Shown piece after piece: positions 35,318 to 45,678 of a DNA stretch of 64,000 nucleotides. Where the stretch lies: positions 1-64,000 of the forward strand of contig CAZGVE010000019.1 in assembly GCA_964528845.1 (NCBI GenBank). Direction: 5' to 3'. The notes under the pieces were generated by a model. The model searched no databases. It saw only the letters and a program-made list of their open reading frames with translations, and was not told the DNA's origin. This stretch comes from FEN-1191 sp964528845. Its GTDB lineage: Bacteria > Pseudomonadota > Gammaproteobacteria > Steroidobacterales > Steroidobacteraceae. How positions within the stretch are numbered: position 1 is the first letter of the stretch; every line of letters begins with the position of its first letter. The position numbers and the translations under genes were made by a program.

Positions 35318-38011
35318 ATGACGGACAGTTTCAAGGCTCGCGGCACGCTGGTTTCAGGCGCCACCACCTACGAGATCTGGCAGCTGTCCGCACTCGGCCG
35401 CGAGCGCGTCGCACGCCTGCCCTACGCGCTCAAGATCCTGCTCGAAAACCTGCTGCGCTTCGAGGATGGAGTCAACGTCACCCGCGCCGACATCGAGGCG
35501 CTGCTGAACTGGGACCCGAAGGCGCCCCCGTCCCACGAGATCTCCTTCACTCCGGCGCGCGTGATCATGCAGGACTTCACCGGAGTTCCCGCGGTCGTCG
35601 ACCTCGCGGCGATGCGCGAGGCCATGGTCCGGCTCGGCGGCGACCCGGACGAGATCAATCCGCTGGCCCCGGCCGAACTGGTCGTGGATCACTCGGTGCA
35701 GGTCGACTCCTACGGCTCGGGGCGGTCGCTGGCCGAGAACAACCGCATCGAATTCGAACGCAACGGCGAGCGCTACGCGTTCCTGCGCTGGGGCCAGTCG
35801 GCGTTCCGCAATTTCAAGGTGGTGCCGCCGAACACCGGTATCGTGCACCAGGTGAACCTCGAATACCTTGGCCGCGTCGTGTTCGAGCAGGAGGCCGGTG
35901 GTCACCGCCAGGCCTATCCGGACACCGTGGTCGGTACGGACTCGCACACCACGATGATCAACGGCCTCGGGGTGCTCGGCTGGGGCGTCGGCGGCATCGA
36001 GGCCGAAGCGGCGATGCTGGGCCAGCCCGTCACGATGCTGATCCCGCAGGTCGTGGGCTTCCAGCTCAAGGGCGCGCTCAATCCCGGCGCGACCGCGACC
36101 GACCTGGTGCTGACCGTGACCGAGATATTGCGCAAGCAGGGGGTCGTCGACCAGTTCGTCGAGTTCTACGGCGACGGACTCGCGAACCTGCCGCTGGCAG
36201 ATCGCGCGACCATCAGCAACATGTCGCCGGAGTTCGGCAGCACCTGCGCGATTTTTCCGATCGACGAGGAGACGCTACGCTACCTGACGCTCTCCGGCCG
36301 CCCCCCCGAGCAGGTGCGGCTGGTCGAGGACTACGCGCGCGCCCAGGGGCTGTGGCGCACCAACGGCGCACCGGCCGCCGATTACACCTCGGTGCTCGAA
36401 CTCGATCTGGCGACTGTGGAACCGAGCCTTGCGGGACCCAGCCGGCCGCAGGACCGCGTGCCCTTGCGCACCGCGAAGAGCACCTATCGCACCCACCATG
36501 CGCGCATGGCCGGCGAGCGGCACGCCCGGCAGCCCGCCGCGACCGGTTCGGTCCCGGTGATGCTGGACGGCAGGTCATTCGAACTGCGTGATGGCGCGGT
36601 GCTGATCGCGGCGATCACCAGCTGCACCAATACCTCCAATCCCTACGTGCTGGTGGCCGCCGGACTGCTGGCGCGCAATGCGCAGCGGCGCGGACTGGCG
36701 GCCCGTCCCTGGGTCAAGACCAGCCTCGCGCCCGGATCGCGCGTGGTCACGGCCTATCTGCAGCAGGCGGGACTGCTCGAGCCGCTGGCCAGCGTCGGTT
36801 TCAGCCTGGTCGGTTACGGCTGCACGACCTGCATCGGCAACTCCGGACCGCTCAAGCCGGAACTGTCGGCCGCGATCAAGGCCGGAGACCTGATCGGCTG
36901 CTCGGTGCTGTCCGGCAATCGCAATTTCGAGGGTCGCGTGCACCCCGACGTCAAGATGAATTTCCTGGCCTCCCCGCCGTTGGTGGTCGCCTACGCGCTG
37001 GCCGGCTCGCTCGACGTCGACCTGAACCAGGAGCCCCTCGGCACCGGCAGCGACGGCAAGCCGGTGTACCTGCGCGAGCTGTGGCCCGCGCCGGCCGAGG
37101 TCGCCGACTACGTGCAGAAGAACATCACGGCGGAGATGTTCCGGCGCAGCTATGGCAGCGTGTTCGGCGGCGACGAGCGCTGGCAGGCGATCGTCGTGCC
37201 CGCGGGCAAGCTGTACTCGTGGGATCCGAAATCGACCTACGTCAAGAATCCGCCGTACTTCGATGGCATGGGCATGGAGCCGGCGCGCATCGGGGCGATC
37301 CGCAATGCGCGCGTACTGGCGCTGCTCGGCGATTCGGTCACCACCGACCACATCTCGCCGGCCGGCAACATCGCGCGCGGCACCCCGGCCGCGCGCTACC
37401 TGATGGAACAGGGCGTTGAACCCGTCGACTTCAACCAGTACGGGGCGCGGCGCGGCAACCACGAAGTCATGATGCGCGGCACCTTCGCGAACATCCGGCT
37501 GCGCAACCAGCTCGCCCCGGGCACCGAAGGCGGCGTCACGCAGCACCTGCCCGACGGCGAGGCGATGAGCATCTACGACGCCGCGATGCGCTACCAGGCG
37601 GAGAAGACCCCGCTGCTGATCATCGCAGGCAAGGAATACGGCACCGGCTCCTCGCGCGACTGGGCCGCCAAGGGCACGATGCTGCTCGGCGTGCGCGCCG
37701 TGATCGCCCAGAGCTTCGAGCGCATCCACCGTTCCAACCTGATCGGCATGGGAGTGCTGCCGCTGCAGTTCGAGGACGGCGCGAGCGCCGCCTCGCTCGG
37801 GCTCACGGGCCGCGAATCCTACGAGATCACCGGCTTCGACGGCGCCGATGCGCGGCGCGCCAGCGTGAGCGCGCGCAACGGCGATGCGCCCCCGGTGCAG
37901 TTCCATGTGCGCGTGCGCATCGATACGCCGAAGGAGCGCGAGTACTTCCGGCACGGTGGAATCCTGCACTACGTCGTGCGCCAGCTCGCGGCGGGCTCGC
38001 GCGCCGCTTGA
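35318..38011 (+). CDS. acnA: Aconitate hydratase A
   Basis: An 897-residue AcnA/IRP1-type aconitase. The [4Fe-4S] ligands are in ITSCTNTSNP and GYGCTTCIGNSGPL; the swivel domain has KEYGTGSSRDWAAKG and GDSVTTDHISPAG. It isomerises citrate to isocitrate. GGGAGG is six bases upstream of the ATG. The stop overlaps the TTG start of the HAD gene. With fumC, a second TCA-cycle gene in the window, but separately transcribed. Confidence 0.97.
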   Translation: MTDSFKARGTLVSGATTYEIWQLSALGRERVARLPYALKILLENLLRFEDGVNVTRADIEALLNWDPKAPPSHEISFTPARVIMQDFTGVPAVVDLAAMREAMVRLGGDPDEINPLAPAELVVDHSVQVDSYGSGRSLAENNRIEFERNGERYAFLRWGQSAFRNFKVVPPNTGIVHQVNLEYLGRVVFEQEAGGHRQAYPDTVVGTDSHTTMINGLGVLGWGVGGIEAEAAMLGQPVTMLIPQVVGFQLKGALNPGATATDLVLTVTEILRKQGVVDQFVEFYGDGLANLPLADRATISNMSPEFGSTCAIFPIDEETLRYLTLSGRPPEQVRLVEDYARAQGLWRTNGAPAADYTSVLELDLATVEPSLAGPSRPQDRVPLRTAKSTYRTHHARMAGERHARQPAATGSVPVMLDGRSFELRDGAVLIAAITSCTNTSNPYVLVAAGLLARNAQRRGLAARPWVKTSLAPGSRVVTAYLQQAGLLEPLASVGFSLVGYGCTTCIGNSGPLKPELSAAIKAGDLIGCSVLSGNRNFEGRVHPDVKMNFLASPPLVVAYALAGSLDVDLNQEPLGTGSDGKPVYLRELWPAPAEVADYVQKNITAEMFRRSYGSVFGGDERWQAIVVPAGKLYSWDPKSTYVKNPPYFDGMGMEPARIGAIRNARVLALLGDSVTTDHISPAGNIARGTPAARYLMEQGVEPVDFNQYGARRGNHEVMMRGTFANIRLRNQLAPGTEGGVTQHLPDGEAMSIYDAAMRYQAEKTPLLIIAGKEYGTGSSRDWAAKGTMLLGVRAVIAQSFERIHRSNLIGMGVLPLQFEDGASAASLGLTGRESYEITGFDGADARRASVSARNGDAPPVQFHVRVRIDTPKEREYFRHGGILHYVVRQLAAGSRAA

Positions 38012-38703
38012 GCTCCGGCACCCTCGCGGTCTTCGACCTCGACGGCACGATCACGCGCCACGACACGCTGCTGCCCTACCTGGCCGGCTACGTGCTGCGC
38101 CATCCGTGGCGTCTGCCGCGACTGCTGCTGATCCTGCGAGCGCTGGCACGCTACCCGTTCCGGCGCGAACGCGGCATCCTCAAGGGCGTGCTGATCCATG
38201 CGGCGCTGGGCGGGCTCGCGCGCCCGCAGCTCGCAGCCTGGAGCGCACAGTTCGTGCCGCGCCTGCTGCGCTCGGGCCTGTACCGTGAGGCGCTCGATGC
38301 GATCGCGCAGCACCGCGCGCACGCCGACAGGCTGGTGCTGATGTCGGCGAGCACGGAGCTGTACGTACCGCTGATCGCGCAGGCGCTGGGCTTCGATGAG
38401 AGCGTGTGCACGCGGCTCGCCTGGCGGGACGACGGTCGGCTCGACGGACACCTGGCCACCACGAACTGCCGGGGCGAGGAGAAGCGGCGCTGCCTGGCCG
38501 CACTCATCGCGCGCGACGCCCCAACGCACGTAGTGGCCTACGGCAATGCCGCCTCCGATCTGCCGCACCTGCGCCTGGCGAGCCAGGGCTTCCTGGTGAA
38601 TGCGCCGGCGCGACTGCTGCGCGGCAGCGAGGGCTCAGTCCAGGCATTGCGCTGGTCCGTGCGCGCGGGAGTGGCATCCGACCTGGACAACCCTAAGCTG
38701 TGA
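38008..38703 (+). CDS. HAD superfamily phosphatase (subfamily IB)
   Basis: A 231-residue HAD hydrolase: motif I VFDLDGTITRHD (nucleophile Asp10, acid Asp12), motif II LVLMSAS, Lys region GEEKRRCL, and motif III AYGNAASDLPHL. Similar to the phosphoserine-phosphatase-like IB group that includes lysophosphatidate or undecaprenyl-related phosphatases; the substrate is unknown. A TTG start overlaps the acnA stop as TTGA, so translation is coupled. Confidence 0.9.
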   Translation: MSSGTLAVFDLDGTITRHDTLLPYLAGYVLRHPWRLPRLLLILRALARYPFRRERGILKGVLIHAALGGLARPQLAAWSAQFVPRLLRSGLYREALDAIAQHRAHADRLVLMSASTELYVPLIAQALGFDESVCTRLAWRDDGRLDGHLATTNCRGEEKRRCLAALIARDAPTHVVAYGNAASDLPHLRLASQGFLVNAPARLLRGSEGSVQALRWSVRAGVASDLDNPKL

Positions 38704-38768
38704 CAGCAGGGCGGGTGCGCGCCATAATGCTCCGCGGTGGCACCGCACCGCTGCCCCAAAGGACGCCC

Positions 38769-39740
<972 letters not shown>

Positions 39741-39756
39741 CGCCCGCTCAAGCCGC

Positions 39757-40440
39757 GTGGCAAAGTCCGTAACGGCGGTCGACCGGCGCTACCGCTTCGT
39801 CTACAAGCCGCTGCTGTTCGCGCTGTGCCTGATCCCGTTCCTCGGCTGTGCCGGCGGCATCCTCGCGCAGAGCGGCTTTCCCCGCATGCCCGGCTACGCG
39901 CTCGGCGCCGATCCGGTGCGCTTCGTACTCGACGATTTCGGCAAGACGGCGCTGCGGATGCTGCTGCTCACGCTCGCGGTGACGCCGCTGCGGCACTTGA
40001 GCGGCAATTCGCAGCTGCTACGGGTGCGGCGCATGCTCGGGCTGTTCGCGTTCTTCTATGCGCTGATGCATTTCTGTGTCTACGTGGGGCCGTTCCAGTC
40101 CCTGAGCTGGAGCCTGATCGCGCAGGACATCGTCAAGCGCCCGTTCATCACGATCGGCTTCACCGCGCTGCTGCTGCTGGTGCCGCTCGCGGTCACTTCC
40201 ACCAACGGCATGATGCGCCGGCTCGGCCGGCGCTGGCAGCAGCTGCACCGGCTGATCTATCCGGTCGCAATGCTCGCGGTGCTGCACTTCTGGAAGATGC
40301 TCAAGAGCGACTACCGCGAGCCGCTGATCTACGCCGCCATCCTCGCGCTGCTGCTCGGCGCGCGCCTGTGGCGTCGCTACCGGCGAGCGCGTGCGGCTAC
40401 ATCGACGTCCGTACCTCCCACAGCTCCGGAAAGAACCTGA
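39757..40440 (+). CDS. msrQ: Haem-binding membrane subunit MsrQ of the MsrPQ system
   Basis: A 227-residue, about six-helix membrane protein of the ferric-reductase-like family. Candidate haem His residues are in FYALMHFCVYV, QLHRLIYPVAMLAVLHFW. It transfers electrons from the respiratory chain or cytosolic flavin reductase to MsrP. GTG start at 39757. Its last 44 bases overlap the convergent kynA gene end, which encodes the non-conserved hydrophilic tail. Confidence 0.95.
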   Translation: MAKSVTAVDRRYRFVYKPLLFALCLIPFLGCAGGILAQSGFPRMPGYALGADPVRFVLDDFGKTALRMLLLTLAVTPLRHLSGNSQLLRVRRMLGLFAFFYALMHFCVYVGPFQSLSWSLIAQDIVKRPFITIGFTALLLLVPLAVTSTNGMMRRLGRRWQQLHRLIYPVAMLAVLHFWKMLKSDYREPLIYAAILALLLGARLWRRYRRARAATSTSVPPTAPERT

Positions 40441-41248
40441 GGCGCAGCGCCTTGGCGAGATAGGAGACCCCGGCGGTACCGCCGGTCCCGGGCTTGTAGC
40501 CGATGATGCGTTCGACCGTCTTCATGTGCTGGAAACGCCAGACCTGGAAGCGGTGATCGAGTTCCACCAGCCGCTCCGCCAGCTCGTACAGGTCCCAGTC
40601 CTTCTCGGCGTTGTGGTACACCCCGAGCCAGGCCGCCGTGACCTGCTTGGAAGGCTCGTAGGGCTGCGTGAAATCCCGCACCAGCAGCTCGGCCGGCACG
40701 CCGTAGCCGCGCTGCGAGAGCAGGCGCAGCACTTCGTCGTACAGGCTCGGGGCCGCCAGCGCGCGCGCGAGCGCGGCATAGGCCGGCTCATCGTGCCGGT
40801 GCACTTCGATCATCGCCGCGTGCTTGTTGCCAAGCGTGAACTCGAGCAGCCGGTACTGCGCGGACTGAAAGCCCGAGGAGCGCCCGAGCGCGTTGCGGAA
40901 CGCGGAGTAGTCGGACGGGGTCATCGTCGAGAGCACGTCCCATACCGTCAGCAGCTGCGCCTGCACGCGCCCGATACGCTCGAGCAGCTTGAAGGACGGA
41001 TCGAGCTGATCGCGGCGTACGCACTGGATCACGCTCGCGAGCTCGTGCAGCATCAGGCGCATCCATAGTTCGGAGGCCTGGTGCACGATGATGAACAGCA
41101 TCTCGTCGTGGGCGCCCGAGAGCGGCTTCTGGGCCTCGAGCAGCAGGTCGAGCCGCAGGTACTCGGCATAGGACAGTGATCCGCCGAGATCCCAGTGCAC
41201 GTCCTCATCGGACAGATCGATCGGTGTCGTGCTCACCGGAACATCCAC
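40397..41248 (-). CDS. kynA: Tryptophan 2,3-dioxygenase
   Basis: A 283-residue haem dioxygenase: LSYAEYLRLDLLL, HDEMLFIIVHQASELWM, SSGFQSAQYRLLEF and the haem-ligand His in FQHMKTVERIIG. It opens the tryptophan ring to N-formylkynurenine, the first step of tryptophan catabolism or NAD synthesis. No other kynurenine-pathway gene is nearby. The ATG at 41248 overlaps the upstream peptidase gene by 16 bases; a GTG at 41236 would give a four-base GTGA overlap instead. Confidence 0.96.
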   Translation of the reverse strand: MDVPVSTTPIDLSDEDVHWDLGGSLSYAEYLRLDLLLEAQKPLSGAHDEMLFIIVHQASELWMRLMLHELASVIQCVRRDQLDPSFKLLERIGRVQAQLLTVWDVLSTMTPSDYSAFRNALGRSSGFQSAQYRLLEFTLGNKHAAMIEVHRHDEPAYAALARALAAPSLYDEVLRLLSQRGYGVPAELLVRDFTQPYEPSKQVTAAWLGVYHNAEKDWDLYELAERLVELDHRFQVWRFQHMKTVERIIGYKPGTGGTAGVSYLAKALRLRFFPELWEVRTSM

Positions 41249-41964
41249 GCCGGCACGAGGCGCCAGCCCTGCACCAGCTCGCGGTCGAGGGCGCGCCAGT
41301 CCGGCTCGTGGCGCGCGACCTCGTCCCAGAAGCGCACCGAGTGGTTCATGTGTCGCAGGTGCGAGAGCTCGTGCACCATCAGGTAGCGCAGCACTTGCGG
41401 CGCCTGGAACAGCAGGCAGGCGTTCAGGCTGATGGTGCCCTGGCGCGAGCAGCTGCCCCAGCGCGTGCGCTGACAGCGGATCTGCAGCGCCCCAGGCGTG
41501 ACACCCATGTGCGCGCCAAGTTCGCGCAGCGGCTGCTCGAAGCGGCGGCGCGCATGCTCGACCAGCCAGTCGCGCAGCGCGCGGCGCAGCCGCTCGCCAT
41601 CAGTGAGCTTGCCATGCAGCAGCAGCACCTGCCCCGGCTGCTCGCGGACGCGCAATCGACCGGCGCCGCCCTGGCTCTGGCACGCCCAGGTCTCACCGAC
41701 GGCACGCAGCGCCAGTTCCGGCGGCGGCAGCGGCCAGGGCACCGGCCGCGCGGCGCGGCGCTGCTGGCGCTCGATCCATTCGCGGTGCTGGCTCACGAAC
41801 GCGCTGACGCGCTGTGGTGGCGTGCGCGGCGGCACGACGATCTCGACGCCGCCGTGGCGGAACACGCGCACGCTTAATCGACGTGCCCGCGGGCTCTGGC
41901 GCACCGTCCAGCCGTCGCCGGACACGTCGGCCCGCGAGTCCCACAGTTCCAGTTGCCGCAGCAT
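41233..41964 (-). CDS. YgjP-like zinc metallopeptidase (DUF45 / M48-like)
   Basis: A 243-residue protein. The core has RCQRTRWGSCSRQGTISLNACL and the zinc-binding HELSHLRHMNHSVRFW, where HExxH (HELSH) and the later His are present. This is the YgjP/DUF45 group, whose physiological substrates are unknown. There is no signal peptide. It overlaps kynA, so the pair is probably co-transcribed. A perfect short inverted repeat (GGCCCG/CGGGCC, 41982-41995) lies in the 47-base divergent space with tatD. Confidence 0.9.
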   Translation of the reverse strand: MLRQLELWDSRADVSGDGWTVRQSPRARRLSVRVFRHGGVEIVVPPRTPPQRVSAFVSQHREWIERQQRRAARPVPWPLPPPELALRAVGETWACQSQGGAGRLRVREQPGQVLLLHGKLTDGERLRRALRDWLVEHARRRFEQPLRELGAHMGVTPGALQIRCQRTRWGSCSRQGTISLNACLLFQAPQVLRYLMVHELSHLRHMNHSVRFWDEVARHEPDWRALDRELVQGWRLVPAWMFR

Positions 41965-42011
41965 GCAGCAGGATCATATCAGGCCCGCACGGGCCGCATT
42001 ACAGTAGCGCC

Positions 42012-42806
42012 ATGGCATGGATCGACATCGGCGCGAACCTGACGCATGAGAGCTTCGAGTCCGATCGCAGTGCGGTGCTCGAGCGCGCGCAGCATGCCGG
42101 CGTGGTCCAGATCGTGGTCACTGGCGCGACGCCCGAGAGCAGCCTGGCGGCGGCGGCGCTCGCGCGCGCGTGGCCGGGGCGCCTGTACGCCACCGCCGGC
42201 GTGCATCCGCACCACGCGGAGCAATTCGTCGAGTCCGACCTGCCGGCGCTGCGCGCGCTGCTCGCCGCCGCCGAGGTAGTGGCGGTCGGGGAATGTGGTC
42301 TGGACTACTTCCGTGACTACGCGCCGCGCGCCGCGCAGCGCCGCGCGTTCGCCTGGCAGCTTGGGCTGGCGGCCGAATCCGGCAAGCCCCTGTTCCTGCA
42401 CCAGCGCGCCGCGCACGCGGACTTCCTGGCCATGCTGCGCGAGCATCGCACTCATATCCGGACGGGCGTCGCGCACTGCTTCACCGATGGGGCGCATGAG
42501 CTGGAGGACTACCTCGAACTCGGACTGGCGATCGGCATTACGGGCTGGTTCTGCGATGAGCGGCGCGGCGCGCACCTGCAGGCGCTGGTGAGCCGGATCC
42601 CTGCGGGGCGGCTGATGCTCGAGACCGACGCGCCGTACCTGCTGCCCCGGGACCTGCGGCCGCGGCCCGCGTCGCGGCGCAACGAGCCCGCCTGGCTGCC
42701 GCATATAGGAGCTGCGGTCGCGCGCGCGCGTAATGAGACTGAGGAGCAGTGCGCGGCACACACCAGCGCCTGCGCCCGGGCATTCTTCGCTCTGCCGGAA
42801 CTGTAG
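42012..42806 (+). CDS. tatD: TatD-family metal-dependent deoxyribonuclease
   Basis: A 264-residue TatD of the E. coli TatD subtype: MAWIDIGANLTHESF (metal His replaced as in TatD itself), TAGVHPHHAEQF, VGECGLDYFRD, AHCFTDG, GITGWFCDERRG and LETDAPYLLPRDLRP. The family shows 3'-5' exonuclease activity linked to DNA repair and fragmentation. Its stop is two bases from the end of the convergent NERD gene. The ATG at 42012 is set by the conserved N-terminus. Confidence 0.95.
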   Translation: MAWIDIGANLTHESFESDRSAVLERAQHAGVVQIVVTGATPESSLAAAALARAWPGRLYATAGVHPHHAEQFVESDLPALRALLAAAEVVAVGECGLDYFRDYAPRAAQRRAFAWQLGLAAESGKPLFLHQRAAHADFLAMLREHRTHIRTGVAHCFTDGAHELEDYLELGLAIGITGWFCDERRGAHLQALVSRIPAGRLMLETDAPYLLPRDLRPRPASRRNEPAWLPHIGAAVARARNETEEQCAAHTSACARAFFALPEL

Positions 42807-42808
42807 CG

Positions 42809-43435
42809 TCAGATCGCGGGCTTGGGCGCAGCGAGCCGGCTCGGTGCCACCGACTTGCCGATCACGTTCCAGGTTGGCATCCAGCGATCGAGCAGCGGGC
42901 GGATCGACTCCGGCGCAGTATTCGGGAACTCCGCCGGCAGCGACTCGAGCATCAGCGTATGGCGCGGCAGGCCCTTCGGGAACCGTCCCCGCGGCGTGAA
43001 CACGATCCGGCCCTCTACCGGCAGGTCCGGCGCGAGGGCGCGCACCGCGGCGATGCGATCGTACAGACCGGTCTGTGGATTCACGAACGTGAAGCGGTGC
43101 GCACGCTGCATCACGGTCCATTCGCTCATCTGGTCGCCGCCGAAGATGTTGCCCGCGACGTCGCGCAGGTCGATCACGACCACGCCGCGCGCCGTCAGCA
43201 GCAGGAAGTCCACGTGCAATGCGCTGCCCTGGCCGTCAGGCACCAGTACGTCGCGCAGGTACTCCACCCCACAACGGGTCACTGCCGCGGCGCGCGCCGC
43301 GCGCGCCCGCCGGCGCCGGTCCCAGCGCCACAGCACGATGAGCCCGCCGAGCGCGGCGGCGGCTCCCAGGAAGAGAGCCAGCAGCTTCAGGTCGATCGGC
43401 GGCAGCAACGGCATGGGGTCATCGGAGTTCGACAT
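42809..43435 (-). CDS. Membrane-anchored NERD-domain protein
   Basis: A 208-residue protein: a single N-terminal transmembrane helix (LKLLALFLGAAAALGGLIVL), a basic cytoplasmic stretch (RWDRRRRARAARAA), then a NERD (nuclease-related) domain: GVEYLRDVLVPDGQG, HVDFLLLTARGVVVIDL and FGGDQMSEWTV. The family may have nuclease activity but most members are uncharacterised. It starts directly after the thrC stop (TGAATG), so it sits at the tail of the threonine operon without an obvious metabolic link. Confidence 0.88.
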   Translation of the reverse strand: MSNSDDPMPLLPPIDLKLLALFLGAAAALGGLIVLWRWDRRRRARAARAAAVTRCGVEYLRDVLVPDGQGSALHVDFLLLTARGVVVIDLRDVAGNIFGGDQMSEWTVMQRAHRFTFVNPQTGLYDRIAAVRALAPDLPVEGRIVFTPRGRFPKGLPRHTLMLESLPAEFPNTAPESIRPLLDRWMPTWNVIGKSVAPSRLAAPKPAI

Positions 43436-44737
43436 TCAGAGCTCGTCCTTCAGCGCGGCCAGCGTCGGGGCGATCTCCGTCGAGCGCGCGGGACGCTCGA
43501 ACAGTCGCGCCAGCTGCGGCGGGACCGGCAGTGTGGTGCCGATGAGCGGCTCGACGATCTCGCGGAACTTGGCCGGATGCGCGGTCGCGACCAGCAGCCA
43601 GCGCCCCTGGGCCCGCAGCGAGGGGGTCAGCCGCGCGTAGGCCTCGGCCGCAACCGCGGTGTGCGGACACCAGATGCGTCCGTAGCGACGATAGTCGCTG
43701 CCGATACGCGCAGCAGTCGCGGCATCGTCGATCGACACCGCGGACAGGGCGCCGCGCAGTGCATCGACTCCAGGGAACCAGGCGTTCAGGCGCTCCAGGT
43801 TGCTCGGGCTGCCGACATCCATCGCCGAAGACAGCGTCGCCTCGCTGGCGCGCGGCCGCAGCTCGCCGGTCTCGAGGTAGTCCGGCACGGTCCGGTTGGC
43901 ATTGTGTGCCAGCACGATGTTGCCGATCGGGGCGCCGAGGCGGCGCGCCCACACGCAGGCGGTGGCATTGCCGAGATTGCCGCTCGGAATCACGAAGCTG
44001 GCGACCTCGCCGTGCTGGCTCCAGACCCGCAGGCTCGCCGCCCAGTAGTAGACCATCTGCGGCAGCAGACGTCCGATGTTGATGCTGTTCGCCGAGGACA
44101 ACGCATACCGTTCGCGCAGCTCCTGATCGGCGAAGGCCTCCTTGACCAGGCGTTGGCAGTCATCGAATCGCCCGCGCACCGCTACGCTCCGGACATTGCC
44201 GTCCCAGCAGGTGAGCTGCCGCTCCTGCGTCGGGGACACCAGGCCCTTCGGAAACAGCACCGCGACCTCGACGCCGGGCTGGCGGTGGAACGCCGCGGCC
44301 ACGGCGCCGCCGGTATCACCCGAAGTCGCAACCAGGATATGCAGCGGCCGGTCGGCCGTCCGGCGCAGGCGCGTGATCGCCGCGGCCAGGAATCGGGCAC
44401 CGAAGTCCTTGAAGGCGGCAGTCGGACCATGGAACAGCTCGAGCACGCCGAGACGCCGCTGCGGGTCGAGCCACATCTGCGGGGCGGGAAAGTCGAAGGC
44501 CTGCTGGGCGATGGCGGGCAGTTCGTCCTGCAGCACGTCCCCGGCCAGGAAGGGCCCAAGGACTTGTCGCGCCAGGCCGGCGAGCGGCGCCTCCGCGGCC
44601 GGCACCTCGAGCCCGGAGCGCTCGAATGTCGGCCATTCGGTCGGCAGATACAACCCGCCATCGGGGGCAATGCCGGCCGTCAGCGCCTCACTGAACGCAA
44701 TCCGCTCCTGCGGCGTGCGCGTGCTCGTGAAGCGCAT
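43436..44737 (-). CDS. thrC: Threonine synthase
   Basis: A 433-residue PLP enzyme: N-terminal RFTSTRTPQERIAFSEAL, the PLP-Lys region FHGPTAAFKDFGARFL, ATSGDTGGAVAAAFH, SANSINIGRLLPQMVYY and PSGNLGNA. It converts O-phosphohomoserine to threonine. The ATG overlaps the thrB stop by one base (TGATG). Third gene of the thrABC operon. Confidence 0.97.
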   Translation of the reverse strand: MRFTSTRTPQERIAFSEALTAGIAPDGGLYLPTEWPTFERSGLEVPAAEAPLAGLARQVLGPFLAGDVLQDELPAIAQQAFDFPAPQMWLDPQRRLGVLELFHGPTAAFKDFGARFLAAAITRLRRTADRPLHILVATSGDTGGAVAAAFHRQPGVEVAVLFPKGLVSPTQERQLTCWDGNVRSVAVRGRFDDCQRLVKEAFADQELRERYALSSANSINIGRLLPQMVYYWAASLRVWSQHGEVASFVIPSGNLGNATACVWARRLGAPIGNIVLAHNANRTVPDYLETGELRPRASEATLSSAMDVGSPSNLERLNAWFPGVDALRGALSAVSIDDAATAARIGSDYRRYGRIWCPHTAVAAEAYARLTPSLRAQGRWLLVATAHPAKFREIVEPLIGTTLPVPPQLARLFERPARSTEIAPTLAALKDEL

Positions 44738-45678
44738 CAGGCGACGATGCGCGCACCGACCGGCGCGAGAGCGGTGATCCAGTGATCGCTGTCCAGGCCG
44801 TGACGGGCAAAGGCGGCCACCATCTGTGCGCAGACCGCCTCGGCATGCGGCGCCAGCGACCACGCAAACACGGTCGGCCCCGCGCCCGAGATCGAGCAGC
44901 CGATCGCCCCGGCGCTGAGCGCACCGGCACGCACGTCGCCGAAGCCCGGAATCAGCGCCGCGCGCTGCGGCTCGATGACGACGTCCTCGAAGGACTCACG
45001 CAGCATGTCGATGTCGTCCGTATAGCAGCCGGAGATGAATCCGGCGAGATTGGCGGTCTGCCACACGAAATCCGCCATCTGCACGCTGGCCTTGAGAATC
45101 GCTCGTGCATGACGCGTCGACAGGAACATGTGCGGGTGCACGATGATCGCGCGGACCGCGGCCGGAACCGGAATCTGCTTGACCCGCGGATGATCGATGC
45201 CGACCGTGAGCACGAGGCCACCGTACAGCGAGGGGGCGATGTTGTCGACGTGGACCGAACCGCTCGCGACCGCCTCGCCCTGCACCGCAAAACGCAGCAG
45301 CTCGATCAGCGGCCGGGGATGCCCCAGCAGCGCATTGGCCGCAACCACCGCCGCCACGGCCGAGGCCGCTGAACCGCCCATTCCCGAGGCCAGCGGAATC
45401 CCCTTCTCGAGCGCGAGCTCGAAGCCAAAATCCAGTCCGAGCTCCTGCTGCATCGCGAGCAGCGCACGGCCGGCCGTGTTGCGGCTGGCCTCGCGCGGCA
45501 GGTCGGGCACCTGTCCGGTGATCGCGCTGATCTGCACGCCGGGCGCGGCGGTGCGACGCACCGTGGCCCGATCGCCGATCGCATCGATCGAAAAGCCGAG
45601 AATGTCGAAACCAATCGCAACGTTGCCGACCGAGGCCGGCGCGAAGGCCGTCGCGACATCTGCCGCCGCGGCGCTCAC
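44737..45678 (-). CDS. thrB: Homoserine kinase
   Basis: A 313-residue GHMP kinase: FAPASVGNVAIGFDILGF, the ATP-binding motif PLASGMGGSAASAVAA, and the C-terminal GAIGCSISGAGPTVFAW. It phosphorylates homoserine. It overlaps thrA upstream by four bases and thrC downstream by one base, so the operon is translationally coupled throughout. Confidence 0.97.
   Translation of the reverse strand: MSAAAADVATAFAPASVGNVAIGFDILGFSIDAIGDRATVRRTAAPGVQISAITGQVPDLPREASRNTAGRALLAMQQELGLDFGFELALEKGIPLASGMGGSAASAVAAVVAANALLGHPRPLIELLRFAVQGEAVASGSVHVDNIAPSLYGGLVLTVGIDHPRVKQIPVPAAVRAIIVHPHMFLSTRHARAILKASVQMADFVWQTANLAGFISGCYTDDIDMLRESFEDVVIEPQRAALIPGFGDVRAGALSAGAIGCSISGAGPTVFAWSLAPHAEAVCAQMVAAFARHGLDSDHWITALAPVGARIVA

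Noticed and set aside
41982..41995. Perfect inverted repeat GGCCCG-CA-CGGGCC between the YgjP-like gene and tatD
   Set aside because: Short GC palindromes are expected by chance in such DNA. No second copy or promoter context supports an operator.
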